Source of the DNA: Purshia tridentata
Lineage: Eukaryota > Streptophyta > Magnoliopsida > Rosales > Rosaceae
Length of the DNA: 58,712 bases
Assembly (NCBI GenBank): GCA_003254885.1
Contig: QANT01002959.1
Span: forward strand, 1 to 58,712
Reading direction: 5' to 3'
Each line of letters begins with the position of its first letter. Positions within the stretch are counted from its first letter, which is position 1. The notes under the pieces were generated by a model. It did no database searches and was not told where the DNA came from. It saw only the letters and a list, made by a program, of their open reading frames with translations. Shown in pieces: positions 1 through 10,367 of this stretch. The translations under genes and the position numbers were made by a program.

Positions 1-417
1 CCTTTTAATTAACAAATACAATGACAAAAAATATTAATATAAATTAAGTTTTATATATGTAAGTCACGAGAATAATTTTTTCTAAAAAAGTCATAAATAA
101 AACTTAGAAAAAAAATCATAACTAAAAGTTAGAAAAAAACCATTTATTAAAAGTAAAAAAAGTAAGTGAAATCATTCTTATTTTACCAAACAAAAAATTA
201 AATGTACTTTCAGCACTATGTCTATTTTGGTCATTATACATAGTCACAGCACTTCTACATCAAAATTTACCAAACATTTTACTACTGCTTTTAAGATTTA
301 CAGCACTTTTAAAAATACAATTTACCAAACATTTAACTGTTTTACCTCACAGTAGCTTTTTCTCAGCATACAACTATAGTAACTTTTTTTCACCACACAG
401 CGATTCCAAACTGGCCC
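1..417 (-). mobile_element. Truncated PIF/Harbinger-like (Tourist-type) MITE, inverted copy
   Basis: This stretch is the near-perfect reverse complement of the left ~425 bases of the complete element at 47325-48030. The similarity runs through the poly-A/T tracts, the repeated 'TTTACCAAACATTT' phrases and the terminal 'CCAAACTGGCCC'. The terminus is followed by TTA (418-420), the target-site triplet that also flanks the other copy. The far end lies left of the window, so its length and second TSD cannot be seen. It has no coding capacity. Assignment to PIF/Harbinger rests on the 3-bp TTA target site and GGGC...-type inverted termini, which are typical of Tourist-like MITEs. Confidence 0.75.
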
Positions 418-1337
418 TTAGGCATTGAAAGGTGCAGTTCTTAATCATTTATTTAATTAATTACCAGAGCATAGCAAAGCTAGTTGGGTTAGTATTTATG
501 ATTTGTGGTCAGCTTGCTGTATATTGGGCCGGATGTGAACATACCCAACCCAATTGTAGTGGGCATAGTGAGCCTGACCCAATCCATGTCCAGATGCTCT
601 TGCTCCATGTATATGGATTATGGACTGGACCTTTTTCCTTTTCAAGCTTTGAAGGCGAAGCCCAATCGTATTACCAGCATTAAAAGTCACATGGTTCACT
701 TTCTGGTTCTTCAATTTGTAGATAATAAATTCTGGCCCAAAATTTTTGTAGATAATAAATAGTGGTTTAATTTATGCCGCATGCTATTTTGACTACTTTT
801 AATTATTTATTTAACCATTTTAATATATTTTGAATTAATTTATTTAACCATTTTAATATATTTTGAATTAATTGTTTTTATTTTAGTTTTTTATAAAAAA
901 TTACATATTATTTTGATAGTATATGATCAATATATAAAAAAATTAATAATAACAGAAATATTTTGACAGACTAGTACTGTCGGAAGACTCAAAAAATAGT
1001 TAACTCAGCAATATAAGCTGTCCGAATAGCCTGGCCTTAATTATGATTCACATCTAATCTGATTGTATTATTTTATCTTCACGCAGGTGGGATGACCAAC
1101 TTTATCTTCTGCGGCCAATCTGTCACCATCGACATGCAAGTTCTCAAATTCAATCAATTAAAATATTCAAACTTTCCAACTTCGACTTCAATCAAATGTT
1201 AGACAACGCCAACTTTTCCTCTAATTCCACATTCCCTTAGAGCCCATCGAATATTTTAACTCGGATCTCAATCTTGATCATCATCATCATCATTTCGTTC
1301 TCAAGACTCGCAGAAGAGTGAACGAAATTCTTCTTCC
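418..1337. other. Intergenic region and PYD1 5' flank
   Basis: No coding exon was found. The region carries two copies of a 16-base AT-rich phrase near 718-762, a perfect 33-bp tandem pair (807-872), and a pyrimidine/CAT-rich leader (about 1200-1337) with a short ATC repeat near 1278. The leader is probably the PYD1 5'UTR. No convincing TATA box could be placed. Confidence 0.6.
807..872. repeat. 33-bp tandem repeat, two copies
   Basis: The phrase containing TTAACCATTTTAATATATTT recurs with an exact 33-base period (anchor positions 811 and 844). It is non-coding and AT-rich, about 470 bp upstream of PYD1. It looks like simple replication slippage. Confidence 0.8.
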
Positions 1338-4115
1338 ATGGCGTCTCTCAGTTTGACTCAGATCAGAGGCAACAACCCAGTTGCTGAATTTTCCAGGACT
1401 CGCCCTCAGTTGGGTTTGGCTCGGTCTAGCAGAGTTGGGTTCAGGGTGTTTGCCTCTGAGACCAAGGCAGAGCCTGATCTTAGTGTTACTGTCAATGGGT
1501 TGCACATGCCCAACCCGTTTGTTATTGGGTCGGGTCCACCTGGTACTAACTATACGGTCATGAAGAGGGCCTTTGATGAAGGCTGGGGTGCTGTGATTGC
1601 CAAAACTGTAAGTCTTGCTCTCTTTATTCTACTGTTTCGACCCTGAGTTTGAATGACAAATTTGTCAGCTTAATAATTCATCTGTTTGGTTACTGAGAAA
1701 TTCCGAAAACCAAAAGAAAAAGAGAATTTAGAATGATATTGGGTGCTCAAAACAAGTGAAACATGAAACTTGTATCGGTTTGATATAGTGTTGTCCAGAG
1801 ATGCAATTGGCCTGTTAGCAGATCTATCAGGGAGTTAAAATCTTCAATTTTATTGATTTTGGTGGCTACTTTAGTCAAACTCATGTCACAGGAAAGCCAA
1901 TTTTCTGTTCAACTATGTGGAAGCTTATTGCAGGCTCCAATTTTCTATTCGCACCGCAAGCTTTACATTTAATCTTAACTTCTTTTTTGATAGGTGTCAC
2001 TAGACGCAGCAAAAGTAAAAAATGTTACTCCCCGATATGCTCGACTACGGGTACAAAATGGCTCAGCCAAAGGGCAAATTATTGGGTGGGAGAACATAGA
2101 ACTAATCAGTGATCGACCTCTTGAAACTATGTTGAAGGAATTAAAGCAATTAAAAGAAGAGTATCCAGATAGGATTCTCATTGCTTCAATTATGGAAGAA
2201 TATGAGAAAGCTGCCTGGGAGGAACTTATTGATCGTGTCGAGCAGACGGGAGTTGTAAGATATAGTAATTACATAAGTTTCTACTATAAATTTCATTCTT
2301 TGGGCTAGGAGCATTTGTCATCTAACATCTCTGACATCTTTCTTTAGGATGCAATTGAAGTCAATTTCTCTTGCCCTCATGGTATGCCAGAGCGCAAGAT
2401 GGGTGCTGCGGTTGGGCAAGACTGTGCACTTCTGGAAGAAGTCAGTGGATGGATTAATGCCAAAGCTACAGTTCCTGTTTGGGCAAAGATGACTCCTAAC
2501 ATCACTGACATCACACAGGTCAGCTTGCTTTGATCTCCTTCTTTTGCATTACATAAGATGTGTTGACTCTTGTGTTCTTGTCTAGAACAAATCAAAAGAA
2601 CTGAACAGATCTAAATGACACAAGATGTTCATCACTATTATGGACAGTAAGTTTTTTATTATTTAATCTTGCTCATATCAACAGTCCTTTTGTTTGTAGC
2701 CAGCTAGAGTGGCTCTGAGCCAAGGATGTGAGGGGGTGGCAGCTATTAACACAATCATGAGTGTAATGGGAATCAATCTGGATACCTTACGGCCTGAGCC
2801 TTGTGTGGAGGGGTATACATGCCAAAACTAGTATTACATATTGTTTGGTTTGACTTGTCATTTCATCTCAGGAATACTAATATGCTTAAATTTTTTGTCA
2901 GATACTCAACTCCTGGAGGCTATTCTTCCAAGGCAGTTCATCCTATTGCACTTGCAAAAGTGATGAGTATTGCAAAAATGATGAAATCAGAATTCGATGA
3001 TAAGGATCTCTCACTTTCTGGTATTGGGGGTGTTGAGACAGGTGGTGATGCTGCTGAATTTATTCTTCTTGGCGCAAATACTGTTCAGGTAGGTTGAAAA
3101 ACTATCTATTATAGTTTCCGTATATTAAAATGCTATAATTGCTATAAATACATGGAATTACAGACTCTTTGGACATTAAAAGGGCACTATAGAATGGATG
3201 AAGGAATCTCTAAATTTGACTTCAAGTTAAATTGTGTTGTTCTATTGGAATGATTTGATCTCTATAATTGGCTTAGAAATGTAGATATATCATGATATTC
3301 CTTCTTTTAAGGTTATTCTGGAATGTATTCTTTTTGCATTTCATAGATATCATTGTTGGCTTGGAGATAATATGCCTGATAAGTGGTAGGCCAGTTCTAA
3401 ACAGATGAGAGCACAAGACTGCAGTGATTGGAAAGCTGTACAAAATCTTTTTTCGAAATCTCACAAATTGTTTCTTCTCTAATAGGCTTGATATTTGATA
3501 CCGTATGACCAATAAAGATCAGGAATATACTCTTGATATTCTCTATAAACTAGCTGATGGAATATTATGTTCTGCCAAGCTTTAAATTCTGTAATCTCTA
3601 TGTATCCACAGTAGTCTTTGAGCTTGAGACTCTTTTTTTTAGTGAAGTTATTTAATGATTTCATTTTATTTTTATCTTTTTGGCCAAACTAGAGTTTTTT
3701 TATACCGAGCATATGGAATCATTGGGCTTTATTTGCAGGTCTGTACTGGGGTTATGATGCATGGATATGGAGTTGTGAAGAAACTTTGTTCTGAGCTGAA
3801 GGATTTTATGAAACTGCACAATTTCTCATCTATAGAGGATTTCAGAGGGTATGCATTTGTTTTAAGAATGAATATTAAATCTAAACAGAATTTTAAAATT
3901 TCTGGTAAAAGATGAATTTTACTCACATTTTCTTTCTCTTTTCAATGATTTTTTGAAGGGTTTCTCTGGAATATTTCACAACTCACACAGATTTAGTACG
4001 AAGGCAGCAAGAAGCAATAAAACAAAGGAAAGCAGTAAAAAAGGGTTTACAATCTGACAAAGATTGGACGGGCGATGGCTTCGTCCAGGAGACTGAAAGC
4101 ATGGTTTCTAATTGA
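1338..4115 (+). CDS. PYD1: Dihydropyrimidine dehydrogenase (NADP+), chloroplastic
   Basis: First enzyme of reductive uracil/thymine catabolism in plastids. Seven coding exons were read from splice sites: 1338-1607, 1994-2254, 2348-2518, 2700-2812, 2902-3088, 3739-3848 and 3959-4115, giving 422 aa, about the length of plant PYD1. The Ser/Arg-rich N-terminus (about residues 1-45) fits a transit peptide. The rest is a dihydroorotate-dehydrogenase-like FMN barrel. The uracil-binding loop NFSCPHG is present, with Asn183, Ser185 and the catalytic Cys186 matching Asn668/Ser670/Cys671 of mammalian DPD. The Asn251-Thr252 pair of the 'INT' motif is also conserved. A glycine-rich phosphate-binding stretch, GIGGVETGGDAAEF, follows. 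As in other plants, the Fe-S/FAD/NADPH domains of the animal enzyme are absent. The start is the first ATG of the exon. The 3' neighbour is convergent. Confidence 0.96.
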
Positions 4116-5040
4116 AAACTATACAACCATGCATAATATATTCAAAGCCTTCACTCTTGTATGTTGTATACATGACTGAAAATAAATGGGATGTTCATTT
4201 CTTTTCTGATTTAGAGTTTGGCCCAATTTTTTATTTTATTTTTTTAATTTGAGAAATGAGCAGCACTGTATGATCGAACATCTTAGTTGATGATGTAATA
4301 ACTTCCTCAGATACTTTCCAACCAATCTAATTAAATATAATCATGAATATTGAAGAAGGGTGCCATTTTGAAATGCTCTCTGGTCTCTGATCTTCCCGCT
4401 TCTCTCTTTTATATATAATATGTGGGTGTGAAGGATGCTTTCAATCCGAGTCTGGTTGTGCCATTATTTAGTAAAATGTTTTGAAACAGATAGATTTTAT
4501 TATGTTTGTAATATCAAAAAGCACTGTTTGGTTCTATTTGTTATTATTTGGAAATATCGGATTCCATCAAGAATCAAGATTGAGAAAAGCAGGTTGCAGC
4601 CTTGCAGGCCTTAGTGCTTTTAAAAGAAAGCATCGAAGAGTAAAGAATTAACAGCTAGCTACGCACAATGACGTTTTGGACAGTCATAATTAGTTAAGTA
4701 GGAACAAACTTACATGTTTAAAAGCCCATTAATTAAATTAATTCTTGTTGCGCATCACTAATTATCTGCAAATTAATTAAATTCATCTTCCTTGGAAGCA
4801 TTTAAACTCTGCATCCTTCATCAATCCCGTGGCCCTTCTGTCACATTCGCGCCATCTCTAGCTACGTACGACATCAGAACAAGAACTAATTAGCATTCAC
4901 TATTATTATAGGGGATATAATTATTGTGAAATGCATTTTTCACATTAATTGAAGCTTGAAATGCATTTTTCAAAATATATATAAATGAATACATTTCATG
5001 GATGGGTGCTTCAAATGATGAAATTTTGAGTGGGTGAATA
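4116..5040. other. PYD1 3'UTR and convergent intergenic region
   Basis: Contains the PYD1 3'UTR, with AATAAA-like signals near 4180-4190, and AT-rich spacer up to the stop codon of the KNATM-like gene on the other strand. I looked for a KNOX homeodomain (WFxN-type) exon here on the minus strand and saw none. Confidence 0.6.
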
Positions 5041-6124
5041 TTAAGACTGACCAGGAGGAGGTTGATCAGGTAGATGTGACCTTGACCTTGTTAGCTCCTG
5101 GAGTTGCAAGTGCATGTTATTTATGAAACCCATGGACTTTTGCTGAGGTTCCTCCATTGCTTCTTTCAGCTTCCCAAGTGCCAAGCAATATGCTTCCTAC
5201 AAATACAAACATGTATACAAACGTACGTACGTACACATGATATATGAAATGATTAATCAAAGATAAAGATGCTGGGTTACAAAAACTAACTAGTGTGAAA
5301 AATATATAGACCAGAATGGGGATTTTATACCATGAAGCGATCGAGGTCTGATTGTCCAAGCACGCCTAAACCTGGCTTAGAGTCAAGCATCTGCTTCATA
5401 TTTCTGTTTTCATTTTCCTCTAGGTCACCACTGCCACCAACCTACAGAAAAAATTTGAAGAAGAAGGAGGAGGATATTAATAATCAATAAAAATTTAAAT
5501 TCCTTATATATATATATATATATATGTAGATCATATACATATACATATACAGATCGATGTATGCAAGCTAGCTAGGTAAATGTAAATGAAGCAAATTCAT
5601 AAGTGTAGCAACTAGCTAGCAGAAAAAAGCCAATTATATGAATGGGGTTCCTCATTCCTGACAGAAACTGGCCTTGTATGCACTTAATAATGATAATGTC
5701 TTAGCTTGCTTAGCTAGCTAGAGGATTATCATTATGATCGCGATCTTGCGCATATACTAACAATTAAATTAATTAAGCCCCTAACCACTCTAAAATTTAC
5801 AGGGAGTTTCTTCTAAATATTCATTTCAATTTGTGGAAGCTAGCTAGGCTTTACTGCATGCAAAATATCAGTTAATATATATATATATATATATGTATAA
5901 AACTCACACACAGGGAGAGGGGAGAGAGATCTAGATAGAGATGGAGAGACCTTCAAACATTCCAAGTGAGTTTGAAGCAACAGCCCATATAAAGGATGAC
6001 TGGAGATTCTTCTTTTGATCAGAATCTCATCATCACTTTCTTCATAATTTGCTTCATGGTTTTGTTTCTCCTTATTAGAAGAATTGATCATGCAACCCTC
6101 CATATATATTATCCTCAATTCCAA
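5041..6124 (-). CDS. KNATM: KNOX protein lacking a homeodomain (KNATM-like, MEINOX only)
   Basis: Three coding exons on the minus strand, 5951-6124, 5331-5441 and 5041-5196, give 146 aa, close to the ~142 aa of Arabidopsis KNATM. Residues about 36-59 form a KNOX1 core (RRISSHPLYGLLLQTHLECL). Exon 2 carries a short linker and the start of KNOX2 (LGQSDLDRFM). Exon 3 carries the KNOX2 core (EAYCLALGKLKEAMEEP) and a Pro-rich tail ending in TAA. No ELK or homeodomain coding follows. In the known family, KNATM binds BELL-type partners and other KNOX proteins through MEINOX and modulates them, with roles in leaf polarity and margin patterning. The start could also be the second Met (residue 8). A TATATATA box lies about 100 bp upstream. 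Confidence 0.88.
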
Positions 6125-6221
6125 CAGATAGACTAGCTATACCTAAATCAAAGCAAGTACTTGTGCTATAATAAGCAACATATGCATCACTACTCTTATG
6201 CCATTTTTGCTCACACATGAC

Positions 6222-6231
6222 ATATATATAG
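6222..6231 (-). promoter_or_regulatory. Putative TATA box of the KNATM-like gene
   Basis: Reads TATATATATG on the minus strand, about 98 bp upstream of the first ATG, a normal spacing for a plant TATA box plus a short leader. TA runs are common in this window, so this is suggestive only. Confidence 0.4.
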
Positions 6232-8021
6232 AAAAGCTCTTATCATTACTACTATTACTTATTAGCTTAGGTGTATACCACATGGATGGAATAGTACAGA
6301 TGCTCCCATTTTTGGAGTTCACCAATGGAATGACTACTCATACCTGGGTTCTGCAAATATTTGAATGAATGAATGAATGGTACCCTCTGCAGCAGTCAGA
6401 ACACTAATATTAGTGAATGGGTAAGTGGGTTACTGGGTTTGGCCGTTTCGCTACCTTCCTCTGTCTTTTTTTGTCTTTTTACATGTAAGAAAGCAACATA
6501 TCAAAGGGGTTTCTCGAGCAATGGGCACCTGCCCCAGCTGCTGTTAATTATATATGTATATGTATATATAGGCTACTGTGCATGACTCCTAATCCTATTC
6601 ACTCTGTTACAATTAATTGTATCTCAGTTTGCTAGCCGCGTCTTTATCTTTCATTTTTTACTAATCAGTAATAAATTAATCCCGCACTTTTTTAAGCAAT
6701 ACATCCAAATTCCTAACTGTTCATACAAGGACTAGTTTCTTTTATCAATTTTTTGTCACATTATATTATAAATTTGAGGAAGAGAATGTTTCCACAACTG
6801 TTGATACCACTCATACGAAAATGACTATTCAGTGTGTAATATATATATCCTATCATAGATTCATAGATTGTGTATGTACGTACGTACGCAGACATATCTT
6901 GACCCACCAAATTCCAAACTCCAAAGCTGACTCTATATTATTCAAAAAGCCGTATACATGGACTGAGGGAGAAGGTGCTATTATACCCAAAGGTTATTGA
7001 CCGGTCGACCTAGTATGCTCGGCCAGCTGGGCCAAATATTATAATGGCTTAAATCCAAACCAAACCCACATATGTGACCAGTTAGCTCGCCATAGGACGA
7101 TTGGGTTCTGGGCCTCACCCACAATTCATGAGCCCATGTTTCTTGAGCTTCAAGGCATTTACCTTCAAAGATAAAAAATGGATTGATGATGTGAAATCAC
7201 CAACAAAGAAGAAAGAGGGTTTGGGACATTGAATTTTGAGATCCACCATCTTCTAAGACTTGAATGTTGGTGCGAGCATTAATACTCCTAATCTAGTTAA
7301 ATAAGTATGGAATCATGTAAGTGATTTTGTTTATGCTATTAATAATAAGCGTTAATCATAATAAGTATATGCTAATCGGGTGATCATCATATCGATCACA
7401 TGGAAATCTAATTAATTGAGGCACTTTTCCATAAATATGAAGATAGGGCCTGTCCGGCGGGCCAGATGCATGTATAGGGTATGTAAATGACAATCTTGTC
7501 TGCAACAGTAACAGTCTCGTCGAACAGATAATGCCAAAAATAAACCAACAAAGACATGTGGGTTTGTACGGATAATGCTGGAAGTTTTTGATGCAGCATG
7601 TAGACTGATAAGACAGTAACTCTGTGTACGTAATTAACAACATCGATCAAGCTGACATATTCGACTTAAATATCATGATTCGAATTTAATTATATTTTAA
7701 ATGATTATGGGCTTTAATGGGTGGATGTGGCAGATTTGATGTCATAGGTAGGGGTTAGTTTGTTAGTACTTAGGAACCCAGTATTAATTAATTAAGCATA
7801 CTTGACGACTTCACATGACGGGCCATGTGCTAATAATACTCCCTTTACTCATCTCTATTAATTCGATAACCACGTACTTAATTGTTGCCTTTAAATAATT
7901 TGTTAGTTTTGAGTTGACATGCATGGCCTCCAAAATGGCTTAATTATAAATTTCAGATATTCTAACAATAGTGCTCCATGCATGTAATGGCCACTCAATC
8001 ACATCTGCTCCGATCCAGTAC

Positions 8022-8057
<36 letters not shown>

Positions 8058-8631
8058 CGTTTTATGCATGACGAATCCTAATTATCCTATAGCTACATCC
8101 AACGTACGACTTATGACATATTAATTGATCCATTCCAAAACTATCGACATATGCACGCTGGCGCATCGCCCTCCTCTAATAATCAATATCTGAGAACTCT
8201 TCTTGGCCAAAAAAAATTCTGAGAACTCTAGCTAGCTATATCTCTATGCTATAGCAATGCTAGCAAATATCTGCCTGTGCATGGCATGCTTTGAGCTGTA
8301 TATATGCTCTCCTAATCAATTAATTAATTTAATTAGTAGCTAAACTATCCACTAAAAACTAGGAGGGACAAGAGTTAATTTCTTATTTATAAGGGTGCCT
8401 GTTCTTCCTTCTAATCGATCAGTAATTCAGTACTACTGCAACTGCTTGAGATGCAGACTCAAGTTAATTGATTTGAGTTGACCTTATTATATATAATTTA
8501 TATCAAATATAATTTCTGGCTTTGGTTATGGCTACGTTCACTAACCATATCATGCCCCACGTGTCCATGAATCACGCCTTCGATCAACACATAACTTAAC
8601 ATATCACGATCGAATTCGAATCACACAAACA
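6232..8631. other. Divergent intergenic region between the KNATM-like and peptide-hormone genes
   Basis: About 2.4 kb with no supported gene. It is rich in TAGCTAGC-type words and AT microsatellites, the longest a (TA)n run at about 8027-8056. It presumably holds the promoters of the two divergently transcribed developmental genes. No RNA gene or transposon terminus was recognised. Confidence 0.55.
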
Positions 8632-8644
8632 TATATATATAAAA
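8632..8644 (+). promoter_or_regulatory. Putative TATA box of the RGF/GLV peptide gene
   Basis: The sequence TATATATATAAAA lies about 105 bp upstream of the ATG at 8749, the expected distance for a TATA box with a leader of ~75 bp. Confidence 0.5.
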
Positions 8645-8748
8645 GAGAAGCTCTAGCTAGCCAAAAGATCATCGTCATATCAGTGTTACCCACAATTAAT
8701 ATTACAATTGAAAGTCCAATTTGAATCCGGGATTGGCAGTTGCAGTAA

Positions 8749-9123
8749 ATGTCGACTTTGGGGATCAACAAGCGCATTCCTCTGCTAATTGCATTCATGC
8801 TCATCACTTCACTCCTCGTAGTCGTAGCTGATGGTAAAACCTAATTAGTTAATTGTACTACTTCTTGTTCATTAATTTTTATAATTCCTAGCTAGTACGT
8901 ACATTAATTAAAACTATATCCTTTTTTCTTCTTCTTGTCACATGTATGTACAGCACGAGTCATCAAGGTCGACTGCAAAGGTGCAAGTCTTGGTCAAGAT
9001 GAAGTCGACAGTACCAATATAAAGACAAAACAAGATGATCACAATCTGAGTGCAGAAGACTTGGACGACTCAGTGATCATGGATTACACCCCACCTAGAA
9101 AGAAGTCCCCAATTCATAACTAG
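8749..9123 (+). CDS. RGF/GOLVEN/CLEL-type secreted peptide precursor
   Basis: Two exons, 8749-8833 and 8954-9123, encode an 84-aa prepropeptide. Residues 1-29 are a typical signal peptide: a basic start (NKR), a hydrophobic core (LLIAFMLITSLLVVV) and an Ala before the junction. The middle is acidic, variable and Asp/Lys-rich. The last 13 residues are DYTPPRKKSPIHN, directly followed by the stop. This matches the ROOT MERISTEM GROWTH FACTOR/GOLVEN/CLE-like signature: an Asp-Tyr sulfation site, basic centre and terminal PxHN. In known family members the Tyr is sulfated by TPST, the peptide is freed by subtilases and sensed by RGI/RGFR LRR kinases, controlling root meristem activity and gravitropism. 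Splice junctions preserve the frame (G|CA = Ala). I cannot say which Arabidopsis paralogue it matches. Confidence 0.88.
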
Positions 9124-10367
9124 TTAGCTAGCTAATACATATGCATGCATTTCAATTCTGTACTCAATCCGCCTTATATGCTCAACTATTCTACGTGTCC
9201 TAATGCATGCAAAATATATATAATTTCTTATTATATATCCTTAAGGTTATCTGCTGCTTGTGACCCGAATGAGTCTTATTTGTACCATTAATGCACCTCA
9301 TGCATGTGCCCGGAAATAAACTTCATAAAAGAAAAATATAACATTAAAATATAACTGTTCGTGGTGGATCCTTAAATTAGCTAGTTCGCAGATTAATTTT
9401 GCCGTCAATTTTCTTTCCTACGAAGATGCTTAGTATTTGGTGGTAAAATTAGATCAATTATTTTTGTTAAAATCAGTATAAAAATGGACCGGAGTGACTA
9501 TTTTGCTATGCGTGTGGGTCGGACCTTTTGGTCCATATATATCTAGGCCAACAGGCTAGGCTCGTTTTTTGTCTTTTTCAGTTAAAAGATCGATCAAACA
9601 TTTAAAGATCCCAATTAACTTTTTGTTGTTGCAACTGAACTATAAATGTATTTGCACTATTTGTGTTCCTATCTAAAATTGATTCTCGGCCCTTCATGAA
9701 GGCTAGATAACCCATTAGGTCAATTAGTACGATTCATCACTAGGAGCCATATATATATGCATGGTTGCCTACTATTGGAATATTTGATCTTGATCTTAAA
9801 TAGACATTCTTTTATGTATATATAAGGTATACATATATAGGATGATTAACTTGAAGCTTTTTCATATCATTGCCCCTTAATTAAGCCTTGCAAATCCCTT
9901 AATTGCATCTAGCCTCTTGAGATTAAAACCCATACTTGGAGATTCGATCCATTGGACATTATCCTATATCGGTATAGTGGATTTAGATATTTAAGTTAAG
10001 AAATATTAACGTATGATCGATATATTTGTAGTGCGCTCACGCTCTTTCGTAACAGTATGCTTGTATAGTAATCCTATAATCCTGATCGAGCTTCTTTCTC
10101 CTCCATTTCTCAGACCAAAAAAAAGAATTGCAATGGAAACATGCCACAAAAAAGGATATATATATATATATAGTAACGTTAGATTTTACTTCACACTATT
10201 TCTTGTCAACTTTTTAAATTGATTTCCAACTACAAGTTCAACTACTAATTAACTAGTAGTGTTTCTCCTTTTTTAACCCCTCTTTGTACAACCGACCTTA
10301 ATTTGCTCCCAATATACACGACATATTGTGCAGGGGAACAGGCCTCTCTGATTCAAAGCTTCACAGT
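9124..10367. other. Intergenic region, peptide gene 3' side
   Basis: Convergent spacer of about 1.2 kb between the peptide gene and the potassium transporter 3' end. It is AT-rich with short TATATA runs near 9535, 9750, 9820 and 10160. Nothing coding or structured could be supported. Confidence 0.55.
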
